Shown: piece after piece, positions 1-5,226 of the stretch
Numbering within the stretch: the stretch's first letter is position 1
How the letters are laid out: every line of letters begins with the position of its first letter
Assembly (NCBI GenBank): GCA_002482715.1
Contig: DLGN01000292.1
Coordinates: forward strand, 13,450-20,368
DNA from: Oxalobacteraceae bacterium UBA7693
GTDB lineage: Bacteria > Pseudomonadota > Gammaproteobacteria > Burkholderiales > Burkholderiaceae_D
Direction: 5' to 3'
Length of the DNA stretch: 6,919 nucleotides
Program-made: the position numbers and the translations under genes
Notes under the pieces: generated by a model
Seen by the model: the letters and a program-made list of their open reading frames with translations, nothing else
Database searches by the model: none
What the model was told of the DNA's origin: nothing

Positions 1-1
1 C

Positions 2-646
2 GCCTTCCAAACCAACATCTTGGCTTTAAATGCAGCAGTTGAGGCTGCACGTGCCGGTGAACAAGGCCGTGGTTTCGCTGTCGTGGCATCTGAAGTTCGT
101 AGCTTGGCGCAACGTAGTGCTGCGGCGGCAAAAGAAATTAAAACATTGATTGGTGACTCGGTAGAGAAGGTTGAGATTGGTAGCAAGTTGGTCGGCCAAG
201 CTGGTGCAACGATAGATGAAGTTGTTTCTAGTGTTCGCCACGTTACCGATATCATTGCTGAGATCAGTGCTGCTAGCCAAGAACAAAGTTCTGGAATTGA
301 AGCAGTGAACTTAGCCATTATTGAGATGGACGGCATGACGCAGCAAAATGCTGCCTTGGTTGAGGAAGCTGCTGCCGCCGCACAAAGTTTGCAGGATCAA
401 GCGGGTGAGTTGGCTAAGGTCGTTAGCATCTTTAAACTCAATGCCAATGAACAGAATGCATTTGCAAATCGCCCAGCTAGCCCACCACCAGCACGTCGTG
501 TTGAGCCAGTCGCCGTGGCGAAAAAGCCTAATTCATCAATTAAATCTCTGCCTGCTGCAAAACCAGCACCTAAGTCAGCAACTAAGTCAGCACCTAAGCG
601 AGATGCACCAGCGAAAGCGAATGATGATGATTGGGAAGAGTTTTAA
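2..646 (+). CDS. Methyl-accepting chemotaxis protein, C-terminal part (5' end outside window)
   Basis: Cytoplasmic signalling portion of a transmembrane chemoreceptor, which would control CheA/CheW at the receptor array. The open frame runs in from the window edge. The first visible residues (AFQTNILALNAAVEAARAGE) are the highly conserved hairpin tip, followed by RGFAVVASEVRSLAQRS. At visible residues 117-126 (AALVEEAAAA) there is a match to the methylation-helix consensus, with the Glu pair at 121-122 as likely CheR/CheB targets. After about residue 146 the helix gives way to a tail of about 68 residues rich in Lys, Ala and Pro. It ends in DWEEF, which fits the xWxxF pentapeptide that tethers CheR/CheB in receptors such as Tar and Tsr. 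The sensor domain, membrane segments and HAMP domain lie upstream, so the ligand is unknown. The stop is TAA at 644-646. The next gene is 74 bases away, with no obvious terminator between them. The family call is firm; the subtype is open. Confidence 0.96.
   Translation, partial: AFQTNILALNAAVEAARAGEQGRGFAVVASEVRSLAQRSAAAAKEIKTLIGDSVEKVEIGSKLVGQAGATIDEVVSSVRHVTDIIAEISAASQEQSSGIEAVNLAIIEMDGMTQQNAALVEEAAAAAQSLQDQAGELAKVVSIFKLNANEQNAFANRPASPPPARRVEPVAVAKKPNSSIKSLPAAKPAPKSATKSAPKRDAPAKANDDDWEEF
564..599 (+). repeat. Three tandem 12-bp units in the chemoreceptor tail
   Basis: Three consecutive units, CAGCACCTAAGT, CAGCAACTAAGT and CAGCACCTAAGC, each differ from the first by a single base. The period is a multiple of three, so they stay in frame and encode the repeated Ala-Pro-Lys-Ser / Ala-Thr-Lys-Ser / Ala-Pro-Lys part of the flexible linker before the terminal pentapeptide. 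Repeat slippage here would change tether length without breaking the frame. That is inference. Confidence 0.8.
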
Positions 647-720
647 ATATTGAGTATAGTATCCAGTAGCACCAAGGTGATTTGATAACGGTTAATGCTT
701 TGTTGATCAAGGGTGGACAT

Positions 721-1062
721 ATGCGAATCTTATCTGTACTTCTGAGTTTTTATGTCAGTTTGTTTTTCTGTTCAAGTGCTAGTGCTGCAGTCATTTCACC
801 GGCTATGGATACAAAATCATGTGAATTACCAAAGTACCCCAAAGCATCACTGATTAACGAAGAAACTGGTACCGTCACGATGGCGTTTTTAATTGGAACT
901 GATGGCAAAGTGATGGAGTCCAAGATCGACACGTCTAGCGGCTCCAAGAGTTTGGATAAAGCGGCTTTGAGTGCCTTTGCTCTATGCAAATTTAAAGCTG
1001 GGTCAAAAGATGGTAAGCTAGAGCAAATGTGGGTCAAGGTAGATTATGTTTGGAAGTTTTAA
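721..1062 (+). CDS. Exported TonB C-terminal-domain protein, upstream copy of a tandem pair
   Basis: A 113-aa protein. Residues 1-22 form a signal peptide (short basic start, hydrophobic core, ASA before the cut), so the product should be periplasmic. The remainder resembles a TonB C-terminal domain: YP at 39-40, GTVTMAFLI, DGK at 61-63, SSG at 72-74, LDKAAL near 78-83, then the KFKAG strand. Full TonB proteins have an uncleaved N-terminal anchor and a Pro-rich stretch; both are missing, so energy transduction with ExbBD is doubtful. Cys34 and Cys89 could form a disulfide. I chose ATG 721 over the TTG at 682 because an AGGGTGG ribosome site lies just upstream and because it makes the signal peptide exactly as long as that of the next gene. 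The mature part is about 73% identical to that neighbour (66 of 91 positions counted by eye). The partner is unknown. Possible roles are binding periplasmic domains of outer-membrane proteins or a cell-envelope function. Confidence 0.82.
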   Translation: MRILSVLLSFYVSLFFCSSASAAVISPAMDTKSCELPKYPKASLINEETGTVTMAFLIGTDGKVMESKIDTSSGSKSLDKAALSAFALCKFKAGSKDGKLEQMWVKVDYVWKF

Positions 1063-1110
1063 TATTTCTAAATACCGACTTTTAATTAATTAATTTGAAT
1101 GAGTTTGTCT

Positions 1111-1455
1111 ATGAACGCTAAATTATCCCTGATTGCAATTGGTTTGTTGATGGCGATGTCCGGATTTAGCCATGCAGCAGATGTCGCGCCTGTTATGGAT
1201 AGTAAATCATGTGATTCACCGAAATACCCTAAAGCCGCATTGATGAACGAAGAAACTGGCACCGTCACCATGGGTTTTTTGATTTCTCCAGACGGCAAGG
1301 TTGTTGAGTCTAAAGTTGAAAAATCTAGCGGCTCTAAAAGCTTAGATAAAGCCGCGTTGTCAGCACTAAGTTTATGCAAGTTCAAAGCTGGCACGAAAGA
1401 TGGTAAAGCCGATCAGATGTGGGCAAAGATTGATTTCGTCTGGAAGCTTGAGTAG
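1111..1455 (+). CDS. Exported TonB C-terminal-domain protein, downstream copy of the tandem pair
   Basis: A 114-aa paralogue of the preceding gene, 48 bases after its stop, so the two are probably co-transcribed up to the terminator at 1478-1510. It has the same plan: a signal peptide (residues 1-22, ending SHA), then a TonB-C-like domain with YP (39-40), GTVTMGFLI, DGK (61-63), SSG, LDKAAL and LCKFKAG. Both Cys (34 and 89) are conserved. There is no transmembrane anchor and no Pro-rich linker. An in-frame ATG exists at 1099, but 1111 aligns residue for residue with the start of the upstream copy and has a weak TGAG seven bases before it. The mature domains are much more alike than the signal peptides, which suggests duplication followed by drift of the leader or selection on the domain. 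Substitutions cluster at the N-terminus and in the last third. Exact function unknown. Confidence 0.82.
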   Translation: MNAKLSLIAIGLLMAMSGFSHAADVAPVMDSKSCDSPKYPKAALMNEETGTVTMGFLISPDGKVVESKVEKSSGSKSLDKAALSALSLCKFKAGTKDGKADQMWAKIDFVWKLE

Positions 1456-1477
1456 TGTAGTGGTGCTTGAGTTATAC

Positions 1478-1510
1478 AAAACCCGTCCATCGCCGACGGG
1501 TTTTATTTTA
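1478..1510 (+). terminator. Rho-independent terminator after the TonB-like pair
   Basis: A perfect 10-bp stem, AAAACCCGTC at 1478-1487 and GACGGGTTTT at 1495-1504, closes a 7-base loop and runs into a T-rich tail (attttat). The A-run on the left arm gives it some capacity on the other strand too, but no minus-strand gene ends here. It separates the tandem pair from the aminotransferase, which should therefore have its own promoter within 1511-1591. I could not identify a convincing -35/-10 pair there. Confidence 0.93.
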
Positions 1511-1591
1511 TCTAAAATGAGCAAACAAACGTTGAATATAGCCATTAGCGCGTTCAAGGCAGGCTGATTTGATTTCAGAATAGGGTGCAAC

Positions 1592-2422
1592 ATGTATTTA
1601 ACATTCACGAACGGTGTGTGGTCAGAGGGAAATGTCGCGGTGATGGGCGCGATGGATCATGGTGTTTGGCTAGGTTCGTCGGTTTTTGACGGCGCGCGAG
1701 CAATTCGTGGACACTTACCAGATTTGCGTTTGCATCTTGCTCGCGCGATCCGTTCGGCAGAATATTTAGGCCTAACTTGCCCATATTCTCTGGAAGAATT
1801 AGAGAATCTCTGTCGCATTGGTGTCGGGAAGTTTCCTGCGGATGCTGAGTTGTATATTCGTCCTCTGATTTTTGGAACCGAAGGCTTACTAATTCCTAGT
1901 CAGTCTGGTTTTGCGTTGAGCTTGTTTGATGCTCCTTTACCACCGTTCTCTGGCTTTTCTGCATGCCTAGCTAGCCAGCAACGGCCAAGTCCCTTGATGG
2001 CACCGACAGATGCCAAGGCGTCCTGTCTCTATCCAAATACAACAAGGGCTTTGCGCGATGCAAAAAACCGTGGTTTTGAAAACGCCGTGGTATGTGATGC
2101 AGAAGGATATGTTGCAGAATTTGCGACTGCCAATTTGTTTTTTGTGACGCCAGAAGGGCGCTTGGTAACGCCAATTCCAAATGGAACTTTCTTATCCGGG
2201 ATCACACGAGCCAGAGTCATCGACTTACTCGCAACGCAAGGCATTGAGTTGGAACAGCGATCTGTTCAAGTTGAAGAGCTCCTGACCGCTCGCGAAATTT
2301 TCAACACTGGCAATTTCGCTAAAGTGATGCCGTGTACACGATTTGAATCACATCAAATGCCAGTTGGTGAAATCGCCAGTTTAGCCCGACGTTTATATTT
2401 GGATTTTATGGCGGCAAGCTGA
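1592..2422 (+). CDS. Class IV PLP aminotransferase, branched-chain aminotransferase type
   Basis: A 276-aa cytosolic enzyme of fold-type IV. It probably moves the amino group between branched-chain amino acids and 2-oxoglutarate. Visible marks are: VFDGARA (31-37), matching the VFEGIR segment of IlvE; RLHLAR (46-51), with a likely phosphate-contacting Arg46; YIRPLIFG (88-95), typical of branched-chain enzymes; Lys142 in DAKASCLYPNT as the Schiff-base lysine; Glu176 in VAEFATANLFFV facing the pyridine nitrogen; the phosphate-binding LSGITR (201-206); and AREIFNTGNFAKVMP (233-247). It is shorter than IlvE (about 310 aa), and the residues after the lysine (ASCLYPN) differ from the usual KAGGNY. 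It resembles a shorter IlvE-like subgroup that I recall mainly from alphaproteobacteria. D-amino acid transaminase or aminodeoxychorismate lyase activity is less likely but not excluded. ATG 1592 has TAGGGTG upstream. It stands alone, with no ilv genes nearby. Confidence 0.85.
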   Translation: MYLTFTNGVWSEGNVAVMGAMDHGVWLGSSVFDGARAIRGHLPDLRLHLARAIRSAEYLGLTCPYSLEELENLCRIGVGKFPADAELYIRPLIFGTEGLLIPSQSGFALSLFDAPLPPFSGFSACLASQQRPSPLMAPTDAKASCLYPNTTRALRDAKNRGFENAVVCDAEGYVAEFATANLFFVTPEGRLVTPIPNGTFLSGITRARVIDLLATQGIELEQRSVQVEELLTAREIFNTGNFAKVMPCTRFESHQMPVGEIASLARRLYLDFMAAS

Positions 2423-2510
2423 TACTCAGCTTCTCAATGAGCTACAACGCAATTATTGAGAGCAACAAGATTACTATCTGCTTACGAAATGGTATTTGCA
2501 GCATCGATAT

Positions 2511-3053
2511 TTATGAAAGCTGACCTGAAAATAATTGATCCAGTTTAGCGGCTAATGTTCTAGCGAGTTCCGCACCTTTTGCCTTTTCAACCGCTTCCAG
2601 ATACGGCTCTCTTAACTGTAGAAAATCATCCAGCGTTTCCGCACGCTCTACTTTTAGCTGCATGCCAAATCCGCGCAAACCTAAATTGCTTTTAACGGTT
2701 TCATTAAAAAAAGTACGGATCGCCATCAACCGCGCAGCGCTTTGTTCAGGTGTCAGTGCTATTGGATTCGCGATTACTGTCGGTTGGGCTACAGTTGCTT
2801 TCATCTCTGCTACTGGAGTCACGGCTGGGGTTTCGCCACTTTCTGTGCGTCGAACGATAAATCCTTCCGATTCTAAGGTGTCGAGATGGGCTTGTGACAA
2901 ACCAAGTCCTTGTACACTTTTGAGTAATTCCTCAAGCGTATGCTTGCCATCTACGATTACAAGTAAGGGACGAAACTTTGCGCCTAACTGATAAGTGCGG
3001 TTGGTGATTTCTACTCGGCCCTTGTCGGTTTTATCGAAATAGATTTTGCTCAT
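2511..3053 (-). CDS. Conserved hypothetical protein, possible winged-helix N-terminus plus helical C-terminus
   Basis: A 180-aa soluble protein with no signal peptide or membrane segment; I cannot name a function. Three parts are visible. Residues 1-71 contain 'KTDKGRVEI..R.YQLGAKFRPLLVIVDGKHTLEELL', a helix, a DGK turn, then 'LDTLESEGFIVRR', a layout typical of small winged-helix modules. Residues 72-99 are a Thr/Pro/Val/Ala-rich linker. Residues 100-180 look all-helical (TPEQSAARLMAIRTFFNETVK, then an amphipathic stretch ending LAAKLDQLF). It resembles small hypothetical proteins I recall from betaproteobacteria that combine such an N-terminus with a variable linker. ATG at 3053 has a strong AAGGACG ribosome site seven bases upstream on the minus strand. 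It lies downstream of the MHS transporter on the same strand, but the terminator at 3199-3230 separates them, so it is probably transcribed from the AT-rich 3054-3198 region. It converges on the aminotransferase gene. Confidence 0.85.
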   Translation of the reverse strand: MSKIYFDKTDKGRVEITNRTYQLGAKFRPLLVIVDGKHTLEELLKSVQGLGLSQAHLDTLESEGFIVRRTESGETPAVTPVAEMKATVAQPTVIANPIALTPEQSAARLMAIRTFFNETVKSNLGLRGFGMQLKVERAETLDDFLQLREPYLEAVEKAKGAELARTLAAKLDQLFSGQLS

Positions 3054-3198
3054 AGTTCGTCCTTAATTAAATTACGCGAGGCAATTGCTATGCGTTATGA
3101 CTGCGAATAGTTTATATAGGAAGTCGGACGCATGCTCATAGTATCGAACATTTTATATAATTTGTATTTTTATATAAAAAAAAGCATTGTTGGGGTGC

Positions 3199-3230
3199 AA
3201 AAAAAGCCCGATCATTTCTGATCGAGCTTT
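3199..3230 (-). terminator. Rho-independent terminator of the MHS transporter
   Basis: On the minus strand, AAAGCTCGATCA (3230-3219) pairs with TGATCGGGCTTT (3214-3203) around a 4-base loop. The stem is 12 bp with one U-G wobble, followed by an unbroken T-run reaching 3199. Read on the plus strand, the wobble becomes a C-A mismatch and there is no T-tract, so the element is oriented for the transporter, whose stop codon is 38 bases upstream. Confidence 0.93.
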
Positions 3231-3267
3231 CATTTACTTCATTGCTAAACTTTGCAATGTATTTGAC

Positions 3268-4923
3268 TTAGTCGTTGGCATAAATATCAACGTCTTTTGT
3301 TTCTTTAACAAACAGCATACCGATTACAAAAGTTGCGCCGGCGACAATGATCGGATACCACAAGCCATTGTACATATTGCCGGTTTGAGCAACGATCGCG
3401 ACACCTGTTGCTGGTAACAATCCTCCGAACCAGCCGTTACCAATGTGGTATGGCAGTGACATCGAGGTGTAGCGGATACGGGTAGGAAACATTTCTACTA
3501 GCATCGCTGCGATTGGACCGTACACCATCGTTACATAGATCACTAAGATAGACAGAATCAAAACGATCATTGGTTTATTCACACCCGCTGGATCTGCTTT
3601 GGCTGGATAGCCTGCAGTGCGCAATGCATCTGTTACAGATTTTTTGAAGGCTGCATCTTTTGCTTTTGCATCTGCAGCCTCTAAACCAGCTGAACTATAG
3701 GATTGAATAACCGTTGTACCAATCGCGATCGTCGCTGGGCCTTGTCCTTCGACAGTTTCGTAGCTGGCAGAGTTGGCAGCCAAAACTTGCTTTGCAATAT
3801 CGCATGAACTTGTGAATTTCTTCGTGCCTGTTGGATTAAACTGGAACGAACATTCGGTCGGATCAGCAGTTACTACAATCTTGTTTGCCGCTTGTGCTGC
3901 CGCAAGTGCTGGGTTAGCCGCTTCGGTCAATGCTTTAAACAGAGGGAAGTAAGTCAATGCAGCAATTAAGCAGCCCGCCATAATGATAGGCTTGCGACCA
4001 ATCTTGTCAGACAACGCACCGAAGACAACGAAGAACGGTGTGCCTATAATCAAAGATGCTGCAATCATCAAATTCGCTGTCGCGTTGTCAACCTTGAGTG
4101 TATTGGTCAGGAAGAACAATGCATAGAATTGGCCTGTATACCAAACAACCGCTTGACCTGCTGTTAAACCAACTAAGGCCAGAATAACGATCTTCAAGTT
4201 ACTCCATTTACCAAATGATTCAGTCAACGGTGCTTTCGAAACCTTGCCTTCTGACTTCATTTTGGCGAATGCTGGAGATTCATTCATCGACATACGAATC
4301 CAGACCGAGATAATCAACAATAATGCTGATACCCAGAATGGGATACGCCAGCCCCAGTCAGCAAATTGCTCTTCACCGACTGCAGTTCTCGCACCCAAAA
4401 TCACTAACAAGGACAAGAACAGTCCAAGTGTGGCCGTGGTCTGAATCCACGAAGTAAAGAATCCGCGCTTATTGGCAGGAGAATGCTCCGCAACATAAGT
4501 TGCAGCACCGCCGTATTCACCACCTAAGGCCAGACCTTGCAACATACGAAGAATAATTAACAAAATCGGTGCTGCAATACCGATCATTTCATATCCCGGT
4601 AGACAGCCTACGATAAAAGTAGAGCCACCCATGAGCACGATGGTTACTAGGAATGTATATTTACGGCCGATCATGTCGCCTAAACGACCAAACACTAACG
4701 CACCGAAAGGACGAACGATAAATCCAGCGGCAAAAGCCAGCAAAGAGAAGATCATTTGTGAGTTTGGATCAAGCGCGGTAAAGAATTTTTTACCAATGAC
4801 GGCGGCTAGCGTACCGTAAAGATAAAAATCATACCATTCAAAAACTGTTCCTAGTGACGAGGCGAAAATGACTTTTCGCTCTTCTTTTGTCATACCTTCT
4901 GATGCAATGGCTGGGTTACCCAT
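3268..4923 (-). CDS. MHS-family MFS transporter with long periplasmic loop
   Basis: A 551-aa inner-membrane symporter of the metabolite:H+ branch of the major facilitator superfamily (relatives: ProP, ShiA, KgtP). Marks are: FEWYDFYLYGTLA (28-40) in the first membrane helix; motif A GRLGDMIGRKYT (79-90) between helices 2 and 3, echoed as LSDKIGRKP (304-312) in the second half; RMLQGLALGGEYGGA (126-140) in helix 4; and EMFPTRIRYTSMSLPYHIGNG (split here: EMFPTRIR 477-484, SLPYHIGNG 489-497). At about 330-450, between helices 9 and 10, sits an insertion of roughly 120 residues rich in Ala and Lys with Cys358 and Cys374. By MFS topology it faces the periplasm, and the two Cys may be bonded. This makes the protein about 50-100 residues longer than classic MHS members. 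The substrate cannot be read from sequence; organic acids or zwitterions are typical. ATG 4923 has AGAGGAG seven bases upstream. Divergent from glpD, with which it shares the 303-base regulatory region; terminated at 3199-3230. Confidence 0.93.
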   Translation of the reverse strand: MGNPAIASEGMTKEERKVIFASSLGTVFEWYDFYLYGTLAAVIGKKFFTALDPNSQMIFSLLAFAAGFIVRPFGALVFGRLGDMIGRKYTFLVTIVLMGGSTFIVGCLPGYEMIGIAAPILLIILRMLQGLALGGEYGGAATYVAEHSPANKRGFFTSWIQTTATLGLFLSLLVILGARTAVGEEQFADWGWRIPFWVSALLLIISVWIRMSMNESPAFAKMKSEGKVSKAPLTESFGKWSNLKIVILALVGLTAGQAVVWYTGQFYALFFLTNTLKVDNATANLMIAASLIIGTPFFVVFGALSDKIGRKPIIMAGCLIAALTYFPLFKALTEAANPALAAAQAANKIVVTADPTECSFQFNPTGTKKFTSSCDIAKQVLAANSASYETVEGQGPATIAIGTTVIQSYSSAGLEAADAKAKDAAFKKSVTDALRTAGYPAKADPAGVNKPMIVLILSILVIYVTMVYGPIAAMLVEMFPTRIRYTSMSLPYHIGNGWFGGLLPATGVAIVAQTGNMYNGLWYPIIVAGATFVIGMLFVKETKDVDIYAND

Positions 4924-5004
4924 GTAGTGTCTCCTCTTGCGGTTGTTGTAATGTTACTAAGTTGTCGTGCTATAAATCCTCATATATTTATCTGATCGCC
5001 TAAT

Positions 5005-5033
5005 AAACTATCAATTTTGCAGGGAAATGACAA
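5005..5033 (-). promoter_or_regulatory. Candidate promoter for the MHS transporter
   Basis: On the minus strand, TTGTCA (5033-5028, five of six to the sigma-70 -35) is followed after 17 bases by TAGTTT (5010-5005, three of six to the -10). This would give a leader of about 75 bases before the ATG at 4923. The -10 is poor and the whole region is AT-rich, so chance matches are likely. The -35 falls in the spacer of the AGGGAAA/TTTCCCT inverted repeat, which would suit control by a bound protein. Confidence 0.25.
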
Positions 5034-5047
5034 TCAATATTTTCCCT
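5021..5047. promoter_or_regulatory. Inverted repeat AGGGAAA-N13-TTTCCCT, possible operator
   Basis: Perfect 7-bp arms (5021-5027 and 5041-5047) flank a 13-base spacer. There is no T-run, so it does not look like a terminator. Further copies of the half-site lie nearby: AAATTAGGGAAA on the minus strand at 5052-5041, and AAATTAAGGGAAAT on the plus strand at 5167-5180. The position inside a divergent intergenic region suggests a binding site for a dimeric regulator. The regulator is not identified. Confidence 0.4.
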
Positions 5048-5066
5048 AATTTGTGAAAAAACATTA

Positions 5067-5101
5067 CATAATTTGTTGACGTTGTAGTTGAACAAATTAT
5101 G
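5067..5101. promoter_or_regulatory. Perfect inverted repeat CATAATTTGTT-N13-AACAAATTATG over the glpD promoter
   Basis: Two exact 11-bp arms (5067-5077 and 5091-5101) surround the 13-base spacer GACGTTGTAGTTG. The left arm and spacer contain the likely -35 (TTGACG at 5076-5081), and the right arm reaches into the likely -10 (TATGCT at 5098-5103). A protein bound here would block or shape transcription of glpD. It could also fold as a hairpin if transcribed from further upstream, but no T-run follows. The symmetry is seen directly; the operator role is inferred. Confidence 0.6.
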
Positions 5102-5121
5102 CTTGCTTTTGGGCATATAAT
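5076..5121 (+). promoter_or_regulatory. Probable glpD promoter region
   Basis: TTGACG (5076-5081, five of six to the -35 consensus) is followed after 16 bases by TATGCT (5098-5103, four of six to the -10). This would start the message near 5110. A perfect TATAAT lies at 5116-5121 but has no good -35 at 16-18 bases; it may be a second, activator-dependent start. Either choice gives a leader of roughly 100 bases before ATG 5227. Confidence 0.45.
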
Positions 5122-5199
5122 ATATTTCAAATAAATAAGGTCGCGCTAGTAGAAAATATACCCATGAAATTAAGGGAAATAGACGCGATTTTCCAAATA

Positions 5200-5213
5200 T
5201 TGATATAGATCAA
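5200..5213. promoter_or_regulatory. FNR/Anr-type binding site upstream of glpD
   Basis: TTGATATAGATCAA matches the FNR-family consensus TTGAT-N4-ATCAA at all ten defined positions. It ends 13 bases before the glpD ATG and lies well downstream of the promoter candidates at 5076-5121. From that position it would most simply repress glpD when oxygen is low, which suits an enzyme that feeds electrons to the respiratory quinone pool. The sequence match is direct; binding and the direction of control are inferred. Confidence 0.55.
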
Positions 5214-5226
5214 TAAAAATAATCTG

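Noticed and set aside
348..653. Open frame of 101 codons overlapping the chemoreceptor in another frame
   Set aside because: Its product is Leu/Gln/His-rich low complexity created by the Lys/Ala/Pro-rich tail, and the chemoreceptor frame is unmistakable.
750..1394. Two antisense open frames (1037-750 and 1394-1086) whose products resemble each other
   Set aside because: They lie opposite the two TonB-like paralogues, and their similarity follows from that duplication. They have no ribosome sites, and the plus-strand frames carry clear signal peptides and domain motifs.
2432..2461. Inverted repeat TCTCAAT / ATTGAGA after the aminotransferase stop as a terminator
   Set aside because: Seven AT-rich base pairs around a 16-base loop with no T-run on either strand; too weak to call.
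3187..3417. Small plus-strand open frame of 76 codons
   Set aside because: It starts in the minus-strand terminator and runs antisense to the transporter's 3' end; no ribosome site or recognisable protein features.
5052..5069. CRP-like site TGTGA-N6-ATTAC in the divergent region
   Set aside because: Only the left half matches the TGTGA-N6-TCACA consensus; the right half is poor.
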